The notes under the pieces were generated by a model that did no database searches, was not told the origin of the DNA, and saw nothing but the letters and a program-made list of their open reading frames with translations. DNA of 33,792 nt from Treponema sp. (GTDB lineage: Bacteria > Spirochaetota > Spirochaetia > Treponematales > Treponemataceae): assembly GCA_024402695.1 (NCBI GenBank), contig JAKSTG010000029.1, positions 1-33,792 of the forward strand. Reading direction: 5' to 3'. Positions 15,133-23,859 of this stretch are shown piece after piece. Made by a program: the position numbers and the translations under genes. Numbering within the stretch: the first letter of the stretch is position 1; every line of letters begins with the position of its first letter.

Positions 15133-16272
15133 ATGAACAGCGTTTTTAGAATTCTTCATCAAGATATGAACTCAAGAGCCAGAACTGGGGTCCTTGATCT
15201 TCCTCACGGTACAGTGCAGACTCCTGTATTTATGCCTGTAGGAACAAATGCCACAGTAAAAGCTCTTACTAAAGATGACCTTGATGAAATTGGATTTGAA
15301 ATTATTCTTGCAAATACATATCATCTTTACCTTCGTCCTGGGGCTCCTTTGATTCAGGAAATGGGGGGACTTCACGGCTTTTCTAAATGGAATAAAAACT
15401 TCCTTACAGATTCCGGCGGATTCCAGGTTTTCAGTCTTTCAAAACTCAGAAAAATTACCGACGAAGGCGTTCGTTTCCAGAGCAATATTGATGGAAGCTA
15501 CCATATGTTCACTCCTGAAAGTGTTGTACAGACACAGACAATGTTCAACTCTGATATTCAGATGCAGCTTGATGTTTGTTCTGGCTGGGGTGTAGATAAG
15601 AAGGAAGCTGTAAAAAGTCTTAAACAGACTTCAGACTGGCTTATCCGTGCAAAGAAGGAATGGGAAAAACAGCAGGAAGAAAACGGATACAAAGGACTTC
15701 TTTTTCCGATTGTTCAGGGAAACTTTTTTGAAGATCTTAGAAAAGAATCTGCTGATTTTGTTGCTTCTCTTGATATGCCAGGTATTGCGATTGGTGGACT
15801 TTCTGTTGGAGAACCACCTGAAGAATTCATGCATTATATGGACTACACCTGTCAGAATCTTCCGTATGACAAACCAAAGTATGTAATGGGAATCGGTACT
15901 CCTGAATATATTCTTAACGCCGTATCTTGCGGGGTTGATATGTTTGACTGTGTGCTTCCTACCCGTAACGCCCGTAATGGTGCTTACTTTACCCACGACG
16001 GTCAGCTTTCAATCAAACAGGAACGTTTTATTCATGATGCTGGTCCTGTGGATAAGGAATGTAACTGTAAGGTTTGTCGTACTTATTCTAGAAGTTACCT
16101 TCGTCACATTTTCAAGGAACAGGAAATCTTGAGCTCAATGCTCAGTTCTTATCATAACCTTTATTTCCTTCACAATATGATTCATGAAATCAGAGATGCA
16201 ATTTCAAACAATCGTTTTGAAGAATATAGAAAGAACTTCCTTGAACGTTACAATGCTGGAAATATTCAGTAA
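15133..16272 (+). CDS. tgt: tRNA-guanine transglycosylase
   Basis: This 379-residue enzyme exchanges guanine-34 of GUN-anticodon tRNAs (Asp, Asn, His, Tyr) for the queuosine precursor preQ1. LTDSGGFQVFSLSKLRK carries the active-site Asp and the substrate loop. GVDMFDCVLPTRNARNG carries the nucleophilic Asp, and CNCKVCRTYSRSYLRHIF with a later His forms the zinc site. AAGGA lies 8 nt upstream of the start. The stop codon overlaps the end of the converging minus-strand gene by 7 nt, with no terminator visible. Confidence 0.95.
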   Translation: MNSVFRILHQDMNSRARTGVLDLPHGTVQTPVFMPVGTNATVKALTKDDLDEIGFEIILANTYHLYLRPGAPLIQEMGGLHGFSKWNKNFLTDSGGFQVFSLSKLRKITDEGVRFQSNIDGSYHMFTPESVVQTQTMFNSDIQMQLDVCSGWGVDKKEAVKSLKQTSDWLIRAKKEWEKQQEENGYKGLLFPIVQGNFFEDLRKESADFVASLDMPGIAIGGLSVGEPPEEFMHYMDYTCQNLPYDKPKYVMGIGTPEYILNAVSCGVDMFDCVLPTRNARNGAYFTHDGQLSIKQERFIHDAGPVDKECNCKVCRTYSRSYLRHIFKEQEILSSMLSSYHNLYFLHNMIHEIRDAISNNRFEEYRKNFLERYNAGNIQ

Positions 16273-19200
16273 GAGATTTTGATCCCAAGACTCAGAGTTA
16301 CACCAATCTGATCATTGCGGGTATCATAGTGATTGTATGTAAGTTCCCCAGTTGTGTAAAGGGAATAGTATTTTTCGAAAGTAACTTCACAGTTATGACT
16401 TAAATCGAAGCGGCTGAAAAGGCCGCTTTCGTTTTTTCCGAGGTCAATGTTAAGACTTTCTTTTCTAAGAATTGTCTTTTTTTCTGAACTATCAGGAATA
16501 AGTAATTCTGTAAGGGAGGCGAGAATGCTCTGTTTCCCAATACTTGTGAAAATTGTGGAAAGTCTTGTTTCCCATTCAGAACCAGAAGACAGTATCAGGT
16601 CCCCTGAAGTTTTAAGACTGGAGTCATTGTTTATATAAAATAGTGCCTGTCCGTAAAGGGAAAGGGATGCTGTAAGGTTTTTGGGAGAAGTCTTAGGGAA
16701 CTTAAGAATTGTTTCAACAGAAGAAGTGAATTCGTCTGTGTTGTACCAGTCAAAGATTTTTCTTGAGCTTTCCTGTCCGAACAGATTGAAAGCCTGACTG
16801 TTAGAAATCAGTTTGAACTGGTAAGAATCTTTTTCACCTGAATTAGAAATCAAGTATTCCCGTCCTGCCTTGAAAGAAACCGATACAGGAACAAGGAAAT
16901 CTTTTTCATTGTTGAACATAGGACGATTCCATCTGACAGAATAATCTCCTGTATAGGAATTGGTGTAAGACGGCAGAAAAAGGTCCGCAAAGATAATACT
17001 TTTGTAAAAATCCTGAAGCTGGTCCTGTTTATTGAATAAAGCTTCGGAATCTTTTATGTAAGAACCGCCTTTGACAATGTCCATATTTCCCTGAGTAGAT
17101 TTTTCCCAAGCAAGATTGAAATTCTGTTTTCGGACTTTGAAAGGGAATTGAAGGGAAAAGGCTTCTTCGTCAGTAAACTGATTTGTGTCTGAGTTTTTGT
17201 ATTTTCCAGAAATTGTAAAATCGATTTCCGGAGAGACCCTGTCCTTAGGAAGATGAATTTTATTTTTTGTTGCGAAAGATATGTTTCTTACTTTTGCATT
17301 AGGGTTTCCGAATTGAAAAAGATTTTCGTATGAGTTACCGTAGTTTTTGAAGTATTCGGATTTATCAAAAAGTTCTTTGAAAGATTTCGAATCGGTATCA
17401 ACTTTCTGGTCAAAAACAGATTCTATGGATCCTGAATAATAGTTAGTGTTAAAAGAGAAAATTGCAGAAGAATTTTCTGTAAAATATGAAAGACTAGATT
17501 TCTGCGTATCTTTTACAGAAAGGTTTACAGGGACTTTTATCCGTTTCAGATCCAGTGAAACATTTTTAGCGCTGTTTGATACATTCGTGTCTGGACTGAA
17601 TCTGTAGAAATCCGAGAAGGAAAAAAGTCCAAGAACAGGTGTGGCTGTAGATACTTCATGACCTGCGCTTTCAAGAACTCTTTCTCCGGTTGCAATTTTA
17701 GCATCAACTTTTGTCTTTATATATTTACCTGCATAAGAAGTCATTCCGTAGGCATTGGCACTGGCCGAAGTCTCTCCATTTATAGTTGCAGTTCCAGCCT
17801 GTGAAATCAGTTCAAGATTTAATCTGTCATTCCAGGTGTAGCTGGTTCTAAGATAGTTCTGGGCTTTGAAAACCGAATCTGAATCTTCATAAAAAACTTT
17901 TCCTGTTTCCATATCTCCCCCAGTTGTTCCTTTAACAGAAAGGGTGATTTTAGAAGGGGAGACTGTGTCATTTATATAAAGATTATAGTCGGAAGGATCG
18001 GCTTCGTTTCCATCAAGGGAAATGGATTTATTGGATTTGTTGACTACAAGTCTGTGCCAGTTCCTTTTTGAAAGTGATGAAACGAGATTTTCGGAAAGTT
18101 CCAGTTTCATGGAAGTGTTCACAGAATCTGACAGGGTGAATGTAATTGTGTCCTGAAGGTTCTGAACCTCTTCAAGTTCATTGATTCGGAAATTGATGCA
18201 GATCTTATTAAAGAAGGCATAGCTTTCTTTTTGGAAATAATCTGAAATTTCTACGTTTTCCTTTGAGTTCCAGGTAATACGGGAAAGAGAATCAAGGAGA
18301 CCGGTTTCGTATGGACCGATGAGAAGTGTTCCCTGGATCTTGTCTGCGGATACATCCGGTTCTTTTATAACGACAATTCTTGCGTCGTGGTAGCCTGTAA
18401 AGAAGGCCCGTTCTTCATCTGATAAATTGACGGTAATCTGCTTCCATTCAGTTTCTTCAGAAAAAAGTTTATCCGTAATGTCCCAGGTCGGTATGTTTTT
18501 TTCGTTGATTGTTATGCCGTCATCATTTGCATAAGTTCCCAGCTGAAGGAAAAACTTATAGCCCGAATGATCAGTGACAGTTGTATTCCATTTTGGTTTA
18601 AGGGCAATTGTGAAAGTTTTACCGTAAAGGTTGTTTTTTAGTTTAATCCCGCAAGAAGTGTATACTGTTTCGGAATCAGCGAAGTCTGAAAAATCTATAC
18701 GGAGGGGGATGGCATATCCTGAAATTTTATTGTCTTTGATTCCAGTTAAAGTTCCGGCTTCCGCTTTTCTGGTTCCTTCAAGATTATAGTTTTCCGGTTC
18801 TGGAATCCCTAAGGTTTTGTACCCGCTTGTAGAAGAGTTGTACCAGGTTTTTGTTTTCAGATCTTCCGGAGTATAGATGATTTTTTCTCCCGACATATTG
18901 TCGTTTTCAATTGTCAGGTTTGTGTTGTTCTGTAAAGAAAAATTTATCTTGTTATAGTAGATTCCTGTGCTGGCAGAAACATAACCTTTTCTGAGACTGT
19001 CTGGATCTTCATTTTTTGAAGATTTTAAAACAGGAAGGGTACTTGTAATGTCAAAATCCATGGAAAGATTTGGAGTCAGACTTGTTGAGAAACCTGCGGC
19101 TCCGGTTAAAGCTCCTGAAAGAAGGTTTGATTCTTCTTCACTCCAGGAAATAACAATGCGGTCTGTTTGAGACACAGCTTTGGAAATTGAAACAATACCA

Positions 19201-20654
19201 GTGTCCTGATTAAAAGTTGCTGAAGGATCAGGCAATCCGTTTATTGTAACGGTAACGCTGCCACCAGAAGCTGTAGTTGGAATGGAAAAATCCTGGACAG
19301 GAACATAGGATCTTATAAGAATGCTTGTATCTGTTTCTGCTTCATCAAAAAGGTAGATCTCAGGATCTGTTTGGGAAAGAGGAAATCTCCAGTTTATGTC
19401 TGTAGAAGAATCTTTGTTGTAAAGTTTTATGTAAGTATTTTTGTCTGCGAAGAAATCATTTTTAGAAAAAAGTTCGAAATCTTCAGTTTCTGAAAGTTTA
19501 AGGTCGGGAAGTTCCAGCTCTGATGAAAGGGAGATGACTTGGTAATCCGAAGATGCTTCGCTTGGAAATGTGAAAAAAGCTGCTGCTTCAAATGGAGAGA
19601 ATTTTCTTTTTGTCTGAAGTATCAGGACTTTTTCTCCTTCAAGTTCAGTTGATAAATCAGGACAAAAGTTTGCAAGCTTAATTTCTTTTTCGCCGGAGAA
19701 GGATTTCTGAAGGTCTCCTAAGAAGGTTCCTGTTTCAGAAAACGATCCAAGGTCTGTAAAAAGTTTTTCTGTAACAGATTTATTTTCGAAAGAAATCAGT
19801 ATGTACGGTTTCTTTTCCGGGTCTGAATAGGATGCAGCGCCTTTTGCAAGGAAAATCATGTTTTTGTTTAAAGAAACAAGATATTTTGATTCATCAAGTT
19901 TTTTAAATCTCCTTCCTTCTCGAGACCTGTATGTTCCATTTTTGTCTTCCACATAAATGCTTTTGATTTTGTCTGTATATCCTTCCGGTAATTCAAAAAA
20001 TCTTCCGTGGATATAAGAAGAAGGAGAGATGTTCAGATCTGAAACCTGGTTGTTTCCGTAGAAAACCTGTTCCCGTCTAGAAAGCATGTCGTAACGAAGA
20101 AGAAAATCGGCTTTCCATTTGTCGCCCTGAAGGTTCATGGAAAAGCCGGGAGACTGATTTGCTCCACCTGTAGGATTGACATTGAAAACAGACGAAGAAT
20201 AGGTTGAGGGATATATAATATTTCTGTTTGAAAGAAGTGCTTTTTTTACAGTATTCCCGTCCTTAAATCCGAAGGTAATTGTGTTCTTTCGGAATTCATC
20301 AGCAAAGTTTGTTTCGAAGAACCACTGCTTGTTATAGGTCAGAAGAAAACTCAGGTCCACTTCCTGTTTGAAGACAGGGACACCGGCTGAAAATCCCGCA
20401 TTGTCTTTTCCGAATGAAAAAATAGAGTTGTCGATGATTTCAGTTTTCCAGAATCCGCTGGAAAGGAATTCCAGTTTTGAATCATCTTTTGTAATATCGA
20501 AAAGCTGTGAAGGACTTTCATATAACAAAGGAGGAGTGAAATAGTCAGGTGAGTCTACAAGACTTTTTTCTTCGGCCCTGAGCGACGTTGTTGAAAATGT
20601 AAAAAGAGAAGCAGAAAGCAAAAATCCTGCAAGGGCTTTGTGTCCTGGTTTTAT
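16266..20654 (-). other. Outer-membrane-like module of the fusion (signal peptide plus beta-rich body)
   Basis: This is the C-terminal 1462 residues of the fused frame. A predicted signal peptide (about 27 residues, AEE at the cleavage site) precedes a body dominated by alternating polar and hydrophobic strands. The segment GSVTVTINGLPDPSATFNQ with TGIVSISKAVSQTDRIVISW resembles the strand-forming repeats of large surface proteins such as SprA; this is a loose likeness. The last residues (GVTLSLGIKISY) fit a barrel-closing strand. It could be made separately only from a non-standard start, for example the ATA at 20652-20654 or the TTG codon at residue 400. Confidence 0.55.
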
Positions 20655-21818
20655 GATTCTTGCTTTGTGAACCTGGATGTCAGGAAATTTCTTTTCGATG
20701 TTAAGAATTGCTTTTTCGACTGCCTGCTTTTTCTTCTGTCCGTCATCAAAAAGTTCCTGCTGGTAAGTAGTTTCTTCTTTGTGAACATTGTCAAAACCCA
20801 CTCCTAAAAGGCGGACTCCTTTTGTGCGGTCATATTTGTTTGAGAAAAGATCCCGGACTTTTTCGAAGAAGGAATCCAGTGTGATGATTTCTGTTTCATA
20901 GGTCTGTCTAGCGGAAACAGTAGTGAAATCATCATATCTTATTTTAATTACTACAGTACGGGAATGAAGATTGTCTCTGAGAAGCCTGAACATTACTGAA
21001 TGGGCCAGTTCCATCAGGGCTGTTTCACAGGCGTAAGGGTCAGAAACGTCTACAGGGAAAGTCCTTTCGTTGCTTAAGGAATGGGACTTTGCTTCTGTTC
21101 CGAACATGTCGTCACATTTTCCACGGAGAATGTTGTAAAGGAAATTCGCTGTATTTTCTCCGTACAGAAATGTAAGGGTTGGGAGAGGTGTTTCGTAAAT
21201 CTGTCTTGTTGTTTTCAGTCCCGATTCTTTTATTCTGGCAGAAGTCTTTTTACCGATTCCCCAGATTTTTTCAATAGGAAGTGACAGCATGAAATCGGTT
21301 TCTGTTCCCGGCTTCATAAAGTAAAAACCGTCGGGTTTGTTTATGTCCGAAGAAAGCTTTGCAAAATACTTGGTCTGTGCAAGACCGATGGAAACTGTAA
21401 GACCTGTTTCTTCTTTTACGGCCTTCTTGATTTTCATTGCAGTTTCTTCTGGTGGTCCAAAAAGTCTTTCTGTTCCCGTTAAATCAATGAAGGCTTCATC
21501 AATAGACATCTGCTGGATATCCGGTGAGAAGCGGGAAAATATCTGCATGATCTGCCAGGAAAGTTCTTCATAACGATGATGGTTTCCGCGAAGATATATT
21601 CCCTGAGGACAGAGACGAAATGCTTCTTTTGTAGGCATTGCGGAATGAACTCCGAATTTTCTGGCTTCGTAACTGGCAGTTGAAACAACGCTTCTTAGAT
21701 CTGAAGGGAGACCTCCAACGATGACAGGTTTTCCGCGGTATTCCGGATGGTCCAGCTGTTCAACAGATGCGAAGAAGGCGTCTAAATCTGCATGAAGGTA
21801 CCAGTGCTGTCTATCCAT
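16266..21818 (-). CDS. dinB: DNA polymerase IV fused in frame to a large outer-membrane-like protein
   Basis: One uninterrupted frame of 1850 residues. Residues 1-388 are a complete Y-family polymerase: HADLDAFFASVE (metal Asp11, steric-gate aromatic near 16), MSIDEAFIDL (Asp107, Glu108), WGIGKKTSARI (helix-hairpin-helix) and the little-finger domain. A QQELF clamp-binding motif (353-357) is followed by the usual charged tail ending KARII. Without a stop, residues 389-415 form a typical signal peptide (KALAGFLLSASLFTF, then LRA before EE). About 1435 beta-rich residues then end in GIKISY, an aromatic C-terminus like that of outer-membrane barrels. No in-frame ATG or GTG and no Shine-Dalgarno sequence was seen at the junction; Ile389 is encoded by ATA. 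The start lies 2 nt after the upstream gene, suggesting translational coupling. Confidence 0.85.
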   Translation of the reverse strand: MDRQHWYLHADLDAFFASVEQLDHPEYRGKPVIVGGLPSDLRSVVSTASYEARKFGVHSAMPTKEAFRLCPQGIYLRGNHHRYEELSWQIMQIFSRFSPDIQQMSIDEAFIDLTGTERLFGPPEETAMKIKKAVKEETGLTVSIGLAQTKYFAKLSSDINKPDGFYFMKPGTETDFMLSLPIEKIWGIGKKTSARIKESGLKTTRQIYETPLPTLTFLYGENTANFLYNILRGKCDDMFGTEAKSHSLSNERTFPVDVSDPYACETALMELAHSVMFRLLRDNLHSRTVVIKIRYDDFTTVSARQTYETEIITLDSFFEKVRDLFSNKYDRTKGVRLLGVGFDNVHKEETTYQQELFDDGQKKKQAVEKAILNIEKKFPDIQVHKARIIKPGHKALAGFLLSASLFTFSTTSLRAEEKSLVDSPDYFTPPLLYESPSQLFDITKDDSKLEFLSSGFWKTEIIDNSIFSFGKDNAGFSAGVPVFKQEVDLSFLLTYNKQWFFETNFADEFRKNTITFGFKDGNTVKKALLSNRNIIYPSTYSSSVFNVNPTGGANQSPGFSMNLQGDKWKADFLLRYDMLSRREQVFYGNNQVSDLNISPSSYIHGRFFELPEGYTDKIKSIYVEDKNGTYRSREGRRFKKLDESKYLVSLNKNMIFLAKGAASYSDPEKKPYILISFENKSVTEKLFTDLGSFSETGTFLGDLQKSFSGEKEIKLANFCPDLSTELEGEKVLILQTKRKFSPFEAAAFFTFPSEASSDYQVISLSSELELPDLKLSETEDFELFSKNDFFADKNTYIKLYNKDSSTDINWRFPLSQTDPEIYLFDEAETDTSILIRSYVPVQDFSIPTTASGGSVTVTINGLPDPSATFNQDTGIVSISKAVSQTDRIVISWSEEESNLLSGALTGAAGFSTSLTPNLSMDFDITSTLPVLKSSKNEDPDSLRKGYVSASTGIYYNKINFSLQNNTNLTIENDNMSGEKIIYTPEDLKTKTWYNSSTSGYKTLGIPEPENYNLEGTRKAEAGTLTGIKDNKISGYAIPLRIDFSDFADSETVYTSCGIKLKNNLYGKTFTIALKPKWNTTVTDHSGYKFFLQLGTYANDDGITINEKNIPTWDITDKLFSEETEWKQITVNLSDEERAFFTGYHDARIVVIKEPDVSADKIQGTLLIGPYETGLLDSLSRITWNSKENVEISDYFQKESYAFFNKICINFRINELEEVQNLQDTITFTLSDSVNTSMKLELSENLVSSLSKRNWHRLVVNKSNKSISLDGNEADPSDYNLYINDTVSPSKITLSVKGTTGGDMETGKVFYEDSDSVFKAQNYLRTSYTWNDRLNLELISQAGTATINGETSASANAYGMTSYAGKYIKTKVDAKIATGERVLESAGHEVSTATPVLGLFSFSDFYRFSPDTNVSNSAKNVSLDLKRIKVPVNLSVKDTQKSSLSYFTENSSAIFSFNTNYYSGSIESVFDQKVDTDSKSFKELFDKSEYFKNYGNSYENLFQFGNPNAKVRNISFATKNKIHLPKDRVSPEIDFTISGKYKNSDTNQFTDEEAFSLQFPFKVRKQNFNLAWEKSTQGNMDIVKGGSYIKDSEALFNKQDQLQDFYKSIIFADLFLPSYTNSYTGDYSVRWNRPMFNNEKDFLVPVSVSFKAGREYLISNSGEKDSYQFKLISNSQAFNLFGQESSRKIFDWYNTDEFTSSVETILKFPKTSPKNLTASLSLYGQALFYINNDSSLKTSGDLILSSGSEWETRLSTIFTSIGKQSILASLTELLIPDSSEKKTILRKESLNIDLGKNESGLFSRFDLSHNCEVTFEKYYSLYTTGELTYNHYDTRNDQIGVTLSLGIKISY

Positions 21819-21820
21819 AT

Positions 21821-23776
21821 CTATTCCTGGCTGACCACTGTAGTTTTGTAATATTTTCCGTCTTCAAGGAAAACTGCGGTAATTGTTATCTTGGAAGTTT
21901 CTTTTCTTGTTGTTCCATAAGTGAAGGCCATATCTTTAGGTGGCATGTAAGGAAGCGGGAAAAGAGTTGTAGTTGAGTCAAATGAAAAATTTTCATAGTC
22001 GCTGAAAAGGACCGGGTTTGAATTCGTACCTGATACTTTGATGTCGCATGATAGTAATTCTTTCTGAGAATGAATTTCCACTCTTCGGATTTTATCTTCA
22101 AAAATGTCTCTTTCAGAGTTTTTGATGGTAATTATGTTTTCTTCTGTTTCTATAAGCTCCAGAGGTTTTTCTTGTTGCCCAAGAGAAACCGGCAGAAAGA
22201 CTACAAGGAGAATTTCAAAAGCAACAAGGAAAGACGTAAGGATGATTGTGTTTTTCAGATCCTTTCGTTTCATCTTTCTGCGTTTTCTGATCCAGTAAAA
22301 ATTTATTCCTGTGAATACTCGGAAACAGTTCAGATACTGTGGAATAAGAATTAAGAAAAGGGCAGTGCTTAAAGCGGTGCTTTTACTTATTAAGTTCGAA
22401 ATAAGAGCTGCGTCTGTATTATTCAAAAATTGAGAAAGGAACGGAAGAAACGGTATTTCGAAAGCCAGAAGAATAAAGAAATGAATGAAATTGTGAGGAA
22501 ATACAGTTGCAATCCAGGCAAGGATAAATTCTGCCACGAAAATAGGGTAAAGAGAAATATCGATAAGAGGGAAAAGAAACAGGTTTATGCTTGCTGTAAT
22601 GAAGGTTAAGAAATCAATGGTTCTTTTTTTGAAGTTTGGTGTAAATTTCAGAATTGTGAAAAAGAAGAGTGAAATATTACAGAAAATCAAAGGGAGAATG
22701 AAACAGATTGAGGTATAAAGAGATATTTCGCAGGAAATACGGCTCAGACTGTTCAGAAGGTTTTTGTAGATGAAAAGAACCCCTTCAGCAAGAATGAAAA
22801 CAATCACAGGGTAGAACCAGATCTTCTTGATTCGTTTCCAGGCTCTGAAATGAAGGTTCTTGTTTAGGAATCCGTAAAGAATAAGAAGGAATGCAGTAAA
22901 GAAAATCGTAATGATAATGCTTTGAATAATGTGAGTTTCACTGATCCAGATGCTTTTATGAAACAGCGTAAACATAATGGAATGAGTGTCGCTGTATACG
23001 GTTTTGTTTATGTCGTAAGCGGAGCAGAAATCCATAAAGAAAGAAGTTATGCTTTCAGGGGAAAGGTTTCTGGAGGTTTTTACACAAACTGAGGGAATAC
23101 CTGCTGTAAGAAATGCTTCCAGTTCTGTTTCAGCAAAAAGATTCTGTTTGTAAAGGAAGCTGATGTAGCAGGACCTGAAAGAACTAAGGAGTCTGTTTTT
23201 GTTTATTGCATTATAGATGTCTTTTACAAGCCAGGTTGGGGAAATCTGTCCGCCGCTTCCAGAAATGACCTTTGTATCGTCATTTTCGGTAGAGAAAAGA
23301 ATTGCCGAATAATTCTGCTTATTTTCAATTCCCGAAAGGAAGGCATTTTCTGCAGAAACGGTCTGAAAACCTGGAAAATCGTTTTTATTGTTAAAAGCCA
23401 GTAAAAAATGAATGTCGAAATCGTAGGTTTCTGCCGATAATTTAGTAAGAAGATTAGTATAAAAGTCTGCTTTCAGGTAAAAATCATCCTGAGGAATGAC
23501 AAAAAGCAGCTTGTTCCTGAGGTTTTCGGTGTCTGATACGCTGTTTCCTTTGATTACAAGAGAGATATTGTAGGGAAGGTCGTTTCCCGGGGAATAAACA
23601 ATGTTGCTTTTGGTTGTTTTGAAGCCGGAGGATTCCAAAGATTTCTGGACCTGGTGTGAAAGTTCGGCTCCATGAGGAAGCTGAAGTGGAATATCTGTGC
23701 CGGAAAGGTCCTTTGAGAAGCCTGGAAGAGAGAAAAAAAGCAGAAAAAATAGAAATGCAAAGGACTTTAACTTCAT
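21821..23776 (-). CDS. Polytopic membrane protein with secreted N-terminal domain
   Basis: This 651-residue protein has a signal peptide (about 1-21, ending PGFS). A roughly 255-residue extracytoplasmic domain follows, then about eight membrane helices (about 285-304, 321-338, 353-376, 388-405, 410-425, 428-448, 462-482, 510-530) and a C-terminal domain of about 120 residues. The first domain has a layout reminiscent of M28 aminopeptidase-like folds (LLFVIPQDD, IHFLLAFNN, AETELEAFLTAGIPSVCV), but no metal-binding set can be assigned. If related, it is probably inactive. No Shine-Dalgarno sequence precedes the ATG. It is the first gene of the unit containing the dinB fusion. Confidence 0.6.
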   Translation of the reverse strand: MKLKSFAFLFFLLFFSLPGFSKDLSGTDIPLQLPHGAELSHQVQKSLESSGFKTTKSNIVYSPGNDLPYNISLVIKGNSVSDTENLRNKLLFVIPQDDFYLKADFYTNLLTKLSAETYDFDIHFLLAFNNKNDFPGFQTVSAENAFLSGIENKQNYSAILFSTENDDTKVISGSGGQISPTWLVKDIYNAINKNRLLSSFRSCYISFLYKQNLFAETELEAFLTAGIPSVCVKTSRNLSPESITSFFMDFCSAYDINKTVYSDTHSIMFTLFHKSIWISETHIIQSIIITIFFTAFLLILYGFLNKNLHFRAWKRIKKIWFYPVIVFILAEGVLFIYKNLLNSLSRISCEISLYTSICFILPLIFCNISLFFFTILKFTPNFKKRTIDFLTFITASINLFLFPLIDISLYPIFVAEFILAWIATVFPHNFIHFFILLAFEIPFLPFLSQFLNNTDAALISNLISKSTALSTALFLILIPQYLNCFRVFTGINFYWIRKRRKMKRKDLKNTIILTSFLVAFEILLVVFLPVSLGQQEKPLELIETEENIITIKNSERDIFEDKIRRVEIHSQKELLSCDIKVSGTNSNPVLFSDYENFSFDSTTTLFPLPYMPPKDMAFTYGTTRKETSKITITAVFLEDGKYYKTTVVSQE

Positions 23777-23784
23777 CTTCTGAT

Positions 23785-23813
23785 ATTTTAGTGCATTAGT
23801 AAACTGTTTACAA
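23785..23813 (-). promoter_or_regulatory. Promoter of the 23776 gene, near-leaderless
   Basis: On the minus strand: TTGTAA (23808-23813), 17 nt, TAAAAT (23785-23790). Transcription should start near 23778, only 2-3 nt before the ATG. The -35 box overlaps that of the divergent plus-strand promoter. Confidence 0.5.
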
Positions 23814-23835
23814 TGAAAGTTGGATAGTTTATAAT
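23807..23835 (+). promoter_or_regulatory. Promoter of the 23860 gene
   Basis: TTTACA (23807-23812), 17 nt, TATAAT (23830-23835), close to the sigma-70 consensus. Predicted start near 23842; GAGGG (23851-23855) precedes the ATG at 23860. Confidence 0.75.
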
Positions 23836-23859
23836 ATTATAGTAGAAATTGAGGGTTAA

